Origin: Candidatus Gracilibacteria bacterium
Lineage (GTDB): Bacteria > Patescibacteriota > Gracilibacteria > BD1-5 > UBA6164
Direction of reading: 5' to 3'
NCBI GenBank assembly: GCA_010119145.1
Contig: JAACSU010000009.1
Span: 34,281 to 98,280, forward strand
DNA: 64,000 nt
Part shown: piece after piece, positions 22,024 to 33,274 of the stretch
How positions within the stretch are numbered: position 1 is the first letter of the stretch
How the letters are laid out: every line of letters starts with the position of its first letter
Translations under genes and position numbers: made by a program
The notes under the pieces: model-generated
Seen by the model: the letters and a program-made list of their open reading frames with translations, nothing else
Databases searched by the model: none
What the model was told of the DNA's origin: nothing

Positions 22024-23403
22024 TTAAAAGAATTTAATCTTGTCAGCATTTGGATGCTCTTTGAGTTTTTCGAGGGTTTTTGCTTCAATTTGTCGAATAC
22101 GTTCTCTTGTAACTCCAAACTCTTTTCCAACCTCTTCAAGCGTGTGAACATCTCCTCATTCGAGTCCAAAACGCATTTTGATAATTTTTCTTTCTCGAGG
22201 AGTGAGGAAATCTAGCATTTCATTAAGATTTTCTTTTAGGAGATTCATATTCGTTTGCTCATCTGGAGCCATTGTTTTATCATCTTCGATAAAATCACCA
22301 AGAGATGTATCTTCTTCAGAACCAACTGGAGCATCAAGAGAGAGAATATCCTGAGAGATTCTCATTATTTGACGAACTTTTTTGATATCCATATCAAGTT
22401 CTGTTGCAAGTTCTTCCATAAGTGGTTCTCTTGTGAGTTCTTGAGTGAGACGTCTATAGGTATGTGTGAATTTATTGATGGTTTCGATCATATGAACGGG
22501 AACTCGAATCGTTCGAGCTTGATCAGCAATAGCTCGAGTTACCCCTTGTCGAATCCACCATGTCGCGTAAGTAGAGAATTTGAATCATTTTGTCGCATCA
22601 AATTTATCTACAGCTCGAAAAAGTCCAACATTTCATTCTTGAATTAAGTCAAGAAGTCAAAGACCTCGACCCATATATTTTTTTGCAATAGAAACAACCA
22701 GTCTTAGATTCGCTGCTGCGAGTGTTTTTCTAGCTTCTTGATCTCCTTCCTTGATTCTACGACCGAGTTCTACTTCTTGTTCTCCATTCAGGAGATCAAC
22801 ACGACCGATTTCATTGAGGTACATTCTGATAGAATCGTCTGAGATTTCTGAGAGTGAAACCGCTCCACTATGATTGTCCTTTTTTTCTTTTTTTCAATCA
22901 GTAAAGAGATTAGATTTATCTAAACTATCTACAACATCAATTCCAATCGTCATGAGTCGAGAATAGATTTCATCAAGCAAATCAACATCATCCTCAGCAT
23001 TAGGGATTGCGTTCATGAGCTCATCTTGAGTGATTCTTCCGTCAACTTTTCACTTTTTCATGAGTTCTTGAATCTCTTCAGGCATATCCTCAAGCATATC
23101 ATCAGGAATCTCATTGTCTATGAATTTTTGCATTCATTTTCACACTCTTCGTTTGTCTTGATCACGTTCTATGGGCATTCTTTTGAGTCCTTTTTCTTTT
23201 TTTAGGGCTCAAATCTCTTCGAGTGCTTCAACAACGACATCATCATTTACTTCTCATGATTCGATTTTAACAGCAGCTTCTTCAGCTTCTTTTTGTTGTA
23301 GTGCTTCATCTTGGGTTGTAAGACTTTGCATTGCAGCTCAGAGAGTGTCGAGATCTATTTCTTGTATCTTTGATTTGATATCATCTTTTTTTGGTGTAGC
23401 CAT
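22024..23403 (-). CDS. rpoD: primary RNA polymerase sigma factor RpoD
   Basis: A 459-aa sigma-70 primary factor. Region 1.1-like and an acidic linker occupy about the first 220 residues; region 2 has [20 protein letters not shown] and [20 protein letters not shown], region 3 follows, and region 4 has [15 protein letters not shown] and [18 protein letters not shown]. Glycines at invariant places (GLGLLDL, QEGNVGL, TKGFKF) include TGA codons. CGA codes for the invariant Arg residues of region 2.4/3, which argues against CGA reassignment. It lies 176 bp after dnaG. Confidence 0.97.
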
Positions 23404-23579
23404 ATGTGATTGTAATATTACAGAAAAAAGCTTCTAGAGAATCCTAGAAGTATAAATGTGGTGTGATATACTTATAATTTCGTATATAGTTTTTAATTGA
23501 ATTTGAGAAATACTATCTCTTTTTCGTGATGTATTCTATGAAAAACGTCTAAAAATGCAAGAGATTTTTTTTGAATTCT

Positions 23580-25244
23580 CTATTTTAAATTATGCTTTTT
23601 TGCTGTTTGTAATAGTTCAGAATATTTTACAAGAGCCTGAGAATCTCACTGGTTAATTTTTTGTTTATATTTTTCTGTGAGTTGTTTATAAAAAATTCTA
23701 TTTACTTGCAGTATAGCAGAGTGTAGGGCTCAGAGCATATCCTCTGGATTCGTGTATTTTTGAGAGTTTTGAAAGTTTAATGCTTTGAGTGTTTCTTTTT
23801 TTTGTAAGTCAAGTGAAGAGAAAAATTTTTCAGGATTCTCAAGTGCTGATTCAAGTACAGAGCTTTTGGCTTCAGGGAATAGTAGTCAGTTTGTTACTAT
23901 TTCAGCAGCATCATAATTGTCATATACGAAACTCAGAAGTATTTCATCTGTAGAAAGTTGTATTTTTGGAGCTTTTTCTGCGACCTCCTTTTGAGTATTT
24001 CCTCTTTTTTTATACATCTCATAAATAAGAGCAAGGGGAGTTTTACTCAGTTTTGATATTTCTTGGAGGTACATATCTTGTTCTATAGAATCAGAATAAC
24101 TCGAAATAGTTTCAAATATTTCACTCAAAAACTTCTTCTTTTCGTCTATACTTTCTAAATTATAGCTTGTTTTTTGAATGAGATATTGAATTGGAGTTAT
24201 TGCTGAATCTATAAGTATTTGGAAATTTCATCCTCATTCTAAAAATTCATCTGGATCTTTTGCTCAAGATATTTCTATTATTTTGACCTCTAGTCCTTTG
24301 TTTTTTAGGAGCTCGAGAGATAATTTAGTTGCTTGTTCACCAGCTTTGTCATTATCAAAGCAGAGATAAATTTTATGCGTGAGTCGTTTAATAATGGTGA
24401 TGTGTTTTTCTGTGAGTGCGGTTCCTGAAACGGCTACGGTTTGTAAAAAGTTGTATCTATGAAGCGCTATAGTATCCATGTATCATTCAGTCACTATGAT
24501 TTGATCTGATGTGGAGATAGCTTTTCTTGCTTTGTAGAGACCATATAAAATAGACGATTTATCATAAATATCACTGGCTGGTGAATTGAGATACTTAGGT
24601 TCTCACGATCAAATAATTCTCCCAGCAAAAGCAACAGTATCACCTCTGAGATTTTCAATTGGGAAAATAACTCTTCCTATAAATTTATCCTTTTTTTGTC
24701 TGATATCGAGAAATATATGTGATTGCTCGATTTGTTCATCCTGATATCATTTGTCTTTGAGATAGTTATAGAGGGACACTCAAGAATCTGCGTATCAAAA
24801 AGCAAAATTTATTATATCATCTTCACTGAGACCTCTGTCCATGAGGTATTTTTTTATTTCCGGATTTTCTTTGAGTGACTTTTGATAATACACACTCGCA
24901 TCTTTATACAGTGAGTAGAGGTTTTTTTTGATTTGGATAACTTCTTTACTTTCAGTAAATCACTGTATTTCTCTTCCCGTGATATTTCATAGGATTTGAA
25001 CAGCTTCACGAAACTCAGTTGCTTCCATATCCATAATAAACTTTACTGGTCACCCTCATCTGTGACACCCAAAACAATAGGCTATTTGTTTTACAGGACT
25101 TACCACAAAACTCGGAGTTTTCTCGCTATGACCAGGAAAAGGACAATGAGCTTTGTAACTTGCTCCTGCCTTTTTAAGTCTCGTATATCTCCCAACAAGA
25201 TCGACGATATCTATACTTTGTTCTAAATCATCTACGAAACTCAA
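23580..25244 (-). CDS. dnaG: DNA primase DnaG
   Basis: A 554-aa primase. The N-terminal CHC2 zinc domain reads AHCPFPGHSEKTPSF and AYCFGCH; the catalytic core includes YLMDRGLSEDDI, FAGRIIG and the TOPRIM segment IIVTEGYMDTIALHRY with CFDNDKAGEQA. It makes RNA primers at the fork. The start is a TTG (25244): the frame is closed by TAG just upstream and TTG gives the expected N-terminus SFVDDLEQSIDIVDLVGRY. Upstream is a 128-bp divergent spacer to the YraN-like gene. Confidence 0.95.
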
Positions 25245-25372
25245 TAGCTAATTTTAAATATTATTTTTTCTATTTTATAGATATATTGAAGATTGTAAAC
25301 CTCTAAAATATTGCGAATATAAAACTTTTGTATATATTTTGAGTATATAAATAAAAAATATATGAAAAATAT

Positions 25373-25726
25373 ATGAAAAAAATATGAGATGAAGGGGAAA
25401 TTATTGCCATTAAATATCTACAAAAACATGGATTTGTTATAAAAGACACCAATTTCAAGTTCGGAAGATTTTGAGAAGTTGATATTGTTGCAGAAAAATG
25501 ATCGAGATATTATTTCATAGAAGTAAAATATAGATCACATACCTTATTTTGACTTCCAGAAGATGCAATAATAGCTCGAAAGTTGCGAAAATGTCTGAGA
25601 ACCATGCAATTTTACTGCAAAATACATAAAGTACCTCTCGAAAATATACAGTTTGATGTTATCACTATACTCAGAGAAATAAGTTCGCACAAAATTACGC
25701 ATTACAGAAATATAGAAATGTACTAA
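25373..25726 (+). CDS. UPF0102/YraN-family putative endonuclease
   Basis: A 117-aa protein with GEIIAIKYLQKHGF, FGRFGEVDIVA and FIEVKYRS, the E-x-D-(L/I)-(I/V) and E-V-K motifs of the YraN/UPF0102 nuclease-like fold. The E-V-K matches the PD-(D/E)xK pattern. Its cellular role is not established. Two glycines of GEVDI and MKKIGDEGE are TGA codons. ATG at 25373 chosen because it gives the family's short N-terminus; an ATG 11 bp upstream is out of frame. Confidence 0.85.
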
Positions 25727-25828
25727 TACAACATATGAGTTATTTCGCAATCAAACTTAGCAGTCATTATTACCTTTGAACCCAAAAATGTAGTAATATA
25801 TCTTAAGTATTTAGCGATAACCACCAAT

Positions 25829-28594
25829 ATGAATAAATATTCTTCAAAAAAAGCAGTGACACTTTTAGAGCTCGTAGTCGTTATGACTATCTTTTCAATT
25901 TTATCTACCATTGGTTTCATTTCTTTTTCTAGATATACCTCTGAATCTAGAGATACCGCTCGTTTAAAAGATATATCTTCCGTCAATTCAACCTTGAATA
26001 TATTTTTTGCACATTCTGGTTATTTTCCTGAGCCAACCGATGCAGTTGAAATAACATTTGATGGTGCTGTAGCATGGGTCCAATGAGTTTTTTGAAAAAA
26101 ATCATGAGACGAAACGGGGAAAATTTTTGGTGACTTAAAAGATCCATTGTATGGGAACCAATATACATATTCAATTACTAAAAATAAAAAGGAATATCAA
26201 ATAGCTTATGTTTTGGAATGATCGAAACAATCATGGATGGATTTGACACAGCAATCAACATTTAATTTTAAAGACATTGATCCACTTGTGTCTAAAACGT
26301 ACGCAGCAGGATTTTATAACCCTGGATTATTAAATCCTACAATTTGGTTAGATGCTGATGATGTAAATGGAAATGGAGATACAACTGATAATCCTGCAGA
26401 TGGCTCTGTGGTAACAACATGGGTAAACAAAGGTACCAAGGGTATCACGTGAAATCCGACAGTCACTCATGGGCAAGTAACGTATACGAAAGATTCAGTA
26501 AATAATATAAATGGTATATTTGTAGAAAAAGCAGATGGACTGCGATTTGATGGATCTAATATCTCACAATGAGAAGTCTATTATGTATTGCATGATTCTG
26601 GGGGAAAAGCTAGTGGTATAGCATTACAGGGTACCAATAAAGGTTATATAATTGGTTCATATTCCAATTATAGAAATGCTCTTAAAATTTGATCAACACC
26701 GTCGCATATCAATACAGCACCTGCCATTAAAAATACGAATAAAAGAGCTGCATTTTTCTATTCTTTTGTTACCGATGGGATAAATTATGAGTTTTTAAAT
26801 AGTTGAAATTTAATATCTCAGTGAGCTACAAATCCAATCACAGGTGTTACTTGGGCACTTAATAAGGCTGGATGATATAATAAAAATAATGAGCTCGCTG
26901 ATTGGGGAATTTGAGAAGTTATAATATTTGATACCACTCAATCAGATGATGTCAGATTTCAAATGGAAGGGTATCTTGCACATAAATGGGCTTTGGTAGA
27001 TTATTTACCAGCTGATCACCCATATAAGAATGAAGCCCCAGTAAATAGTTGAACTGAACCAGTTCCAGTTTTACCGGAAATTGAATCAAGCGAATTTCCC
27101 AATAGCTCTGTTTTTGTACAGGGGAATTATAATAGACTCTTTACTCACGGACTTAATACGGCTGGAAATCATGTTGTTTTTACAACCCCATCTATCATTG
27201 CAAGTGATATCTCAAACACAGATTTTATCAATATCATACAAAATAATAAATTAGTATATACTTGATACAATAATGCTCCATCATCGTACACAGCGACAAA
27301 TTTTAAAAGCTCTGGTTGATTTAATTTACATCTAGAGTCACCAATTGCTTTCTCTTGATCAAAAGACGATATCTCTTCCTATAAATGAATCAAAGAAATT
27401 GACGGAGTGCTAAGAACTTCGTATCAACACTCTTCAATTTATAAAGACTTTTCCAATTATTTTGATAATTATGGAACGTATTATGTTGAAAATCTTCTGT
27501 CAGAAGTAGTAGGTATAAATCCTATTAAACCGTATTTCTGTAGTGAAATACTCGATCAAAAACTTATTTATAATATTGCTCCCGAAGCATCAGTAGATGC
27601 GACTCCAACAAGCCCGGATTCTTGAGTGCAATGACCTGGTGGAATAAATAATCAAGTAAAACTTACTGAATGAAATCTCAACTTTGAGTATCAAGCCAAT
27701 CAAAAAGGGTGATATATAGAATTGAGATGGGATAATGCAGTCCCTTTATGATTTTTAAGAATATATAATACGATATCAGATTTATCTTGAGATATGTCGA
27801 AAGCTGAAATTCAACTCTTTACGGAGTACAATGATCCAATACCAGTATATACTCATACTCTTTGGGATACATCAGAAGATTATATTATAGATTTAGACTT
27901 AGCTTGAATTGGAGAATTACATGATATAAAATTACTAAAGATTTTTGCTGCAAATTGAAAAACTATAACTATTAGAGAGATAGAAGCCTACGCATGAGGG
28001 GATATTAAATCTTGATCATATACTGTTGATAGTGATGGAATTGGTGGAAAATTACCATACAAGGTGTATTGTGATATGACTACTGATTGAGGATGATGGA
28101 CAAAAGTGTGAGATAATTTTATAGACCACTGAGACTTTGCATTATTGCAAGACCCAAATAGTTTTGGATGATATGTATCTACTTGATCAGTTAACAATAT
28201 TTTTGAAAACAGTGTACGAAGTGATCTTACTCCTCCAGCTACTACTCCAAACTCAAATATACTTCGACATGAATGATGAGTTAATTCATATTATGAACTA
28301 ACTTTTGATGAAATTCCTTTTGTAGAAAGCGCTTCTGAAATCAGACTATCTGCATCCATTAAATGAACAACACAAACTCCATTTTATTATAGTATGAAGT
28401 ATGAGGGGCAATCTGAGATAACATATCAGGCATTCTCTGATGCAAGCAATGGATCAGTTTGGAGAGATGATACATTACGAATCCCCATCACTGGTATTTT
28501 AGAAAGCTTCAGTTGGAAAATTTGAAGATGAATTAATGGGAGTACAACTCCAGTTGATTTTACAAATTTATGATTTGAATTATTTTATAAATAA
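25829..28594 (+). CDS. large pilin with LamG-like and fibrinogen-like domains (copy 5)
   Basis: A 921-aa prepilin, more than twice the size of copies 1-4. Leader MNKYSSKKA then VTLLELVVVMTIFSILSTIG (Ala at -1, Glu at +5). About residues 160-400 look like a concanavalin/LamG-type lectin module (PTIWLDADDVNGNGDTTDNP, then VTTWVNKGTKG and a DWGIGEVIIFD strand). A second middle region is unassigned. Near residue 750 a fibrinogen-like core appears, VYCDMTTDGGGWTKVG, preceded by GSYTVD. It would be a multi-lectin adhesive pilin. It begins 102 bp after the YraN-like gene. Confidence 0.82.
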
Positions 28595-28597
28595 AAC

Positions 28598-30124
28598 ATG
28601 AATAAAAAAGCATTCACACTCGTAGAACTTTTGGTTGTAATGACGGTACTGAGTATATTAGCAACCATATCTTTTATTTATTTTTTTAATAGTTTTGCAG
28701 AAACGAGAGATTCTTCACGACTTTCTGATTTAAATAATATGGTGACAAACTTAGAGTTGTATTATACTCAAGAGTCCAAACTTCCTATTCCTGATACTCC
28801 AGTTGAAATTGAATATCAATGATCAGTTGCTTGGACTCAATGATTATTTTGATCTGGAGTTGTGAACAAAATAAAAAATTTCTGACTCAATATACCAAAA
28901 GACCCAAAATTTGAAATTGAGTATGCATATTCAGTAACAAATAATGAGAAAGAATATCAAATTTGAGCACTATTTGAAAAGCTTAAATCTGATGATAGTC
29001 AGTCTTGAATAGCTCAAACAAATTCCAGCATCCCAACAGCTTTAGTTAAATGAAATTTTAATCAAGTAATGGTGAGAGCTATTGTTTGAAGTGATTATCA
29101 CTATATTGCCAGCCCATCAATTATTGCAAGTGACTTATCCTCATTGAATATAAATGATATTATTACTCAAAGAAAATTGGTTTATAGTGAATTTTTTAAT
29201 CTCCCAAGTAGTTATTTTTGATTAGTTGAGACAAATAATTGATTTAATTTTAATGTAAGTGATCCAATAATATATACAGGGAGTGTAAGTAATCCTAAGA
29301 CCAAGGATGGACTTGATCAATTTGTAAATAAATTAAGATATATTTACGCTACTACTCCCACTGAGAGTTTTGATAAGTATATTTCATTTCTTCAAGAGGA
29401 TTGAGTTAATAAAATAAAAAAGTTTTTAAAAAAGCAGTATAATGTTGATTTTCCATATTCATTTAGTTGTAATGGTTTATTACTATCTGGTGACGCTTTA
29501 GAAAACTGATTTTATAATATTGATCCTGATGGAGATGGCCCTCTGCCAGTGCAAGAAGTATATTGTGATATTTGAGATGATAATAAAGCGTGGACGAGAA
29601 TTGACGGAAGTCACTTAGGTCCTGTAGATGGAACGTTTTGAACCTGAACTGACATATCTACGTATTACCATACACTTTACAACACCTATGGAGATACATC
29701 AATCATAAGTTTAGCAAATCCAAGCTCATCATGATTTGTGTGACATTTGGTATGAGACCAACTGAGTAACTACGAAGTCCATTTTGATGACTTCACGGTT
29801 GTAGATGCGTGAGATAAAATTCGTATGACTTTATGGGTGACAGATGAATCAGACGGTTGATGGTCCAACACTACCTCATTAAACCCAAAAGCTTCATACA
29901 TGTTCCACAATCGAATATATTATACTGACGGAACATTCTCAATTAATTGAGTTGAAAAAGTTCTTGAAACAGTGAATATTTGATGAAAAGTTTGGAAAAA
30001 AATAAGAGTAGAACATATAGTGAAAAAAACACCTCAAAGTTTTGCGTGGTATATCTGATTAGATGCGGAGGATATAAAAGATTTATATTTTTCTTGAGTA
30101 GAATTAGAGCTCTATCGATTCTAA
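28598..30124 (+). CDS. type IV pilin with divergent fibrinogen-like domain (copy 6)
   Basis: A 508-aa prepilin starting 3 bp after copy 5. Leader MNKKA then FTLVELLVVMTVLSILATI. The pilin part resembles copy 5 (VEIEYQGSVAWTQGLFG against VEITFDGAVAWVQGVFG). The C-terminal half begins SFSCNGLLLSGDALENGFY and has VYCDIGDDNKAWTRIDGSH, a fibrinogen core where GGG is replaced by NKA; the fold is probable but degenerate. Copies 5 and 6 also share a segment (SPSIIASD) within their middle regions. Stop TAA, then a terminator. Confidence 0.8.
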
Positions 30125-30126
30125 TA

Positions 30127-30172
30127 ATTATTAAAAAAAGTCCCGAATGAGTCGGGGCTTTTTTTAATAATT
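30127..30172 (+). terminator. bidirectional terminator between copy 6 and AMMECR1 gene
   Basis: Hairpin with stem AAAAAAAGTCCCGA / TCGGGGCTTTTTTT (one G-T pair), loop ATGA, extended by AT pairs. It overlaps the stop of the convergent gene at 30164. Confidence 0.9.
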
Positions 30173-30697
30173 ACTTTCAGAGATAGTAGAAATAGAGTAG
30201 ATAATATAATCTTTCTCATCAAACTTTTTTTCTTGTAATTTATTTTTGAGTATTTCAATGAAATCAGAACCAGTGAGTATTTTAGGAGATATGTTTGGAA
30301 GAATCACAGCGAGTTTATCATAATCTCTTTTTATTGCTATCACTCAATACTTTACAGGATCTAGATTCATCATCTCTGATTCTGATATGACCTTTCTGTC
30401 CTCAATAATATCAAGTCGAAATTTGAGAGATTCAGCTTCCGTGAGCGTAAGTGGTTTAAAACGTTTGTCTGTTGTAAGTGCTTCTATTGTATTTTTATAA
30501 ATATCTTGAGCCATAGTTCAAGATATTTCTTTTATGTTTCCAGCAGATCCATGCACATCTCAGCTTAAGTAGAGCGTAACAAAACTACATCACTTTTTTT
30601 CTATATCTATATTATGACTCAGAGTAAGTTCTTCAAAAAGAGGTTCTCTCATTTTTTTGAAATACAAAGAGAGGGTTTGTTCTACGATTTCTTTCAT
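30164..30697 (-). CDS. AMMECR1-domain protein
   Basis: A 177-aa protein with GCSFVTLYLSGDVHGSAG (compare GxFVTL and LRGCIG of the family), TDKRFKPLTLTEAESLKF (DpRFxPL) and DPVKYGVIAIKRDYDKLAVI followed by LP. The invariant LRGCxG block is altered to LSGDVHGSAG, lacking its Cys. AMMECR1 domains are widespread, with a proposed nucleotide- or radical-linked role, but no settled function. It lies 9 bp after the membrane protein gene on the same strand. Confidence 0.75.
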
Positions 30698-30706
30698 AGG
30701 AGGGTA

Positions 30707-31456
30707 TTAGAGAGTATTTTTTTCTTCTTCAATTCGCATGTCTTCGGCTTCATTTTTTTCTATTTGGTAGAATATATCTCAAAGTTGATCAAGGTTTGAA
30801 AAGAGATAATACTTATAATATAAGAGCTCAAAGAGTCCTTTAAAAAATATCAGCAATGTGTTAATAATAGGGAGCAGTATAAGGAGAGACAAGAGTTTTG
30901 CGTATCCATTTTCAATATTTTGAAATATAAATACTACAATGATACTAGTAAAAAATAGTCCTACAAAACTTCCATAAAATCAAGTCAAAATGTATCTATA
31001 ATTTGTCAGTATTTCCAGTAAAAGAGAAGTTCCAAAAGTAAGAAATATAGTATGGACGATAAATATTGTAAGAATATTTTGGTAATCAAGAAGCCCCATA
31101 TAAATATAGAGAGGAGTGACACAGAGGTACATCAATATTCCAAAAAAAGCTATTTGTCCATAGATGACAGTATTTTTTTTATATCGTTCGTTATCTATGA
31201 GTGTGAGTATTTTTACCGTTAAAAATACCATTAACATCGTACTAATAAATGTTATAAAAGAGAGTATAAATGGGAAAAGAGGATTTGTATCAGATATGCC
31301 TATATTTGATGAAAATGCAGCAGGAATATTGATTACAGTCGATACAACAAATACTATAAATACAATTAGGATACTCGCTATAAATCCAGAGATAAGGGCT
31401 CAAAGAGAATTAAGTGCAATATCTTGTATTGTTATCTTTCTTGGTCAAAACGACAT
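30707..31456 (-). CDS. multi-pass membrane protein, unknown
   Basis: A 249-aa protein with about six membrane spans, a short basic N-terminus (MSFGPRKITIQD) and a soluble, acidic C-terminus (QIEKNEAEDMRIEEEK). I see no catalytic motif. It lies between lspA and the AMMECR1 gene, 10 and 9 bp from each, so the four genes from 33250 down to 30164 are probably one transcript. Confidence 0.7.
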
Positions 31457-31466
31457 TTTTTAATAA

Positions 31467-31928
31467 TTATGGAGTATACTTCCAGTAATAATACGCAAGT
31501 CATAGGGCTCACAAACTTATAAAACTATCAGCAAGATTAAATATAGCAAATCATTGGAGTGATATAAAATCAGTTACATAGCCAATAAATATTCTTTCCC
31601 ATGCATTTCAAAGAGCTCAAGCAAAAATAAGAGCAAAAGAAAAATGTAGGAGGGTATTATCTTTGTGTGATTCGTACTTCCAATAATAGTAAAAAATTCA
31701 AAAAATCAAAGCAAGAGTCACTATTTTAAGCAAGATTCATTCTAATGGAATAGAAAAAGCTATTCCTGTATTTTGAGCATACACCAATGAAAGAATATTT
31801 GGTATAATCGTAATCTTTTGTTGCAAATAATACAGTGCATAATACTTTGTGAGGGCATCTAGAATCACTAAGACACATACTCATGGTATCAATACCGGTA
31901 GAATGTATTTATTTATATGAGAATTCAT
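31467..31928 (-). CDS. lspA: lipoprotein signal peptidase (signal peptidase II)
   Basis: A 153-aa four-span membrane protein with the LspA boxes: D near residue 24 (LDALTKYY), NTGIAFS, GALGNAWERIFIGYVTDFI and FAIFNLADS. The aspartates of VTDF and NLAD, which form the catalytic pair in solved structures, are present. The usual NxxDR reads NAWER, a conservative Asp-to-Glu change. It cuts signal peptides of lipoproteins before Cys; candidate substrates in this window are the thiol peroxidase and the cupredoxin. Its first 16 bp overlap the end of the MtaB-like gene. Confidence 0.92.
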
Positions 31929-33250
31929 TGTATGATATTATTTCTTTGTAAAGTCCCTGATTCCAGTCTAAAATTCGTTTCATTTGCTTCGATATAATTC
32001 TCAGTCCAACCTGAGAATGTATCGCCTCTCACTTTTTCAACGAGTACTTGAAATCGTTTTCACTTCTCAGAGGCTAGGAAGTCACTTCTTACCGTGTCAG
32101 CAAGAGTCATAAGTTCCTGCATTCGTTGTTTTTTTATTTCATCTGAAACCTGATTTTTGAACTTCCCAGCTGGTACAGATTCTCACATAGTATGAGCTGA
32201 AAATGGAAAAGCGTGGACTTTTGTAATATTGAAATCCTTCACTAACTTATAGGTATCTGTAAAATCCTCTTCTGTTTCTCATGGGAATCATACTATGAGA
32301 TCAGCTCAAATACTGATACTTACTCCATCGTCCCTTTTAATATCCTGAGTTTTTTGTAATAAATCTCGCATATAAGCTCAGTCATAGTGTCGAGCCATAG
32401 ACCGTAACACATCTGTTGATCCACTTTGAATAGAAAAATGAAAATGAGGATAGATTCGAGTATTCCCCAGTATTTTTAACACTGCATCATCTACAAACTC
32501 AGGACCAAGAGAGGATATTCGTATTCTCGGAATACTTGTATTTTCTAATATGGCTTCAAGTAGTTTTGCAAACTGTGATCCTTGTCATTTTTGACCGTTT
32601 TTTTCTAAACTTTGAGAGAAATTTTTTGTTTCATGGGTATTTTGTAATCCCCAGGCTGAGAGATTCACTCACGTGAGGACGACTTCTTTTCCTCACTCTT
32701 GTTCATATTCAAGTATTTCATCTATTATATCCTCACTTGACCTATAGTAATGTCGACCTCTTTTTTGGACCGTAAGACAAAAGGTACAATAACTGTCACA
32801 TCCTCATTGAATCAGAAGATATTTCCGAGTATAGATGCTTGAGTTTTGTAATTTCTTGAGTTTAGAGAGATCAATTTTTGTTGTAGATTTTGATGATTCG
32901 TCTCTTTTAATTTCCTCAGCTCGCAGTGACACTTCAGCAGAGTTTTCCTGCGGAGCTTCATCGAGAACTTCTATTTTTTCTTGAAATCCTGCTAAACTTG
33001 GATACAAATCAAAAAAATCATCTTGAGCCTTTCAATCTTTAAAAGCTCCACATCATGAGATATAGACTTTTTGCTCTGAATCAAGGATTTCTACTTCTTT
33101 TTTTACAAATCGTACCCACTTTCTCTTTGCACTATCTGTTACGACACAACTTGCTACAAAAGTTCCAGATTTATCACTGAGATACTCTGAATTCAGCCAC
33201 TTATCAGTATAGTATTTGTTGACCTTGCAGCCAAAAACTTTGTATTGCAT
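31913..33250 (-). CDS. radical SAM tRNA methylthiotransferase, MtaB-like
   Basis: A 445-aa enzyme of the MiaB/MtaB family. The N-terminal UPF0004 domain has FGCKVNKYYTDKWL and ASCVVT, the radical SAM cluster is GGCDSYCTFC (CxxxCxxC), followed by GRHYYRSSEDIIDEI and IGADLIVGFPGETEEDF, and a C-terminal TRAM-like region with FQVLVEKV. GCKVN favours MtaB (2-methylthio of t6A in tRNA) over MiaB (GCQMN). About 40 charged residues before the radical SAM motif are longer than usual. Upstream of lspA with overlap. Confidence 0.85.
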
Positions 33251-33274
33251 TTTTTTTCTTCTTATATCTAAAAT

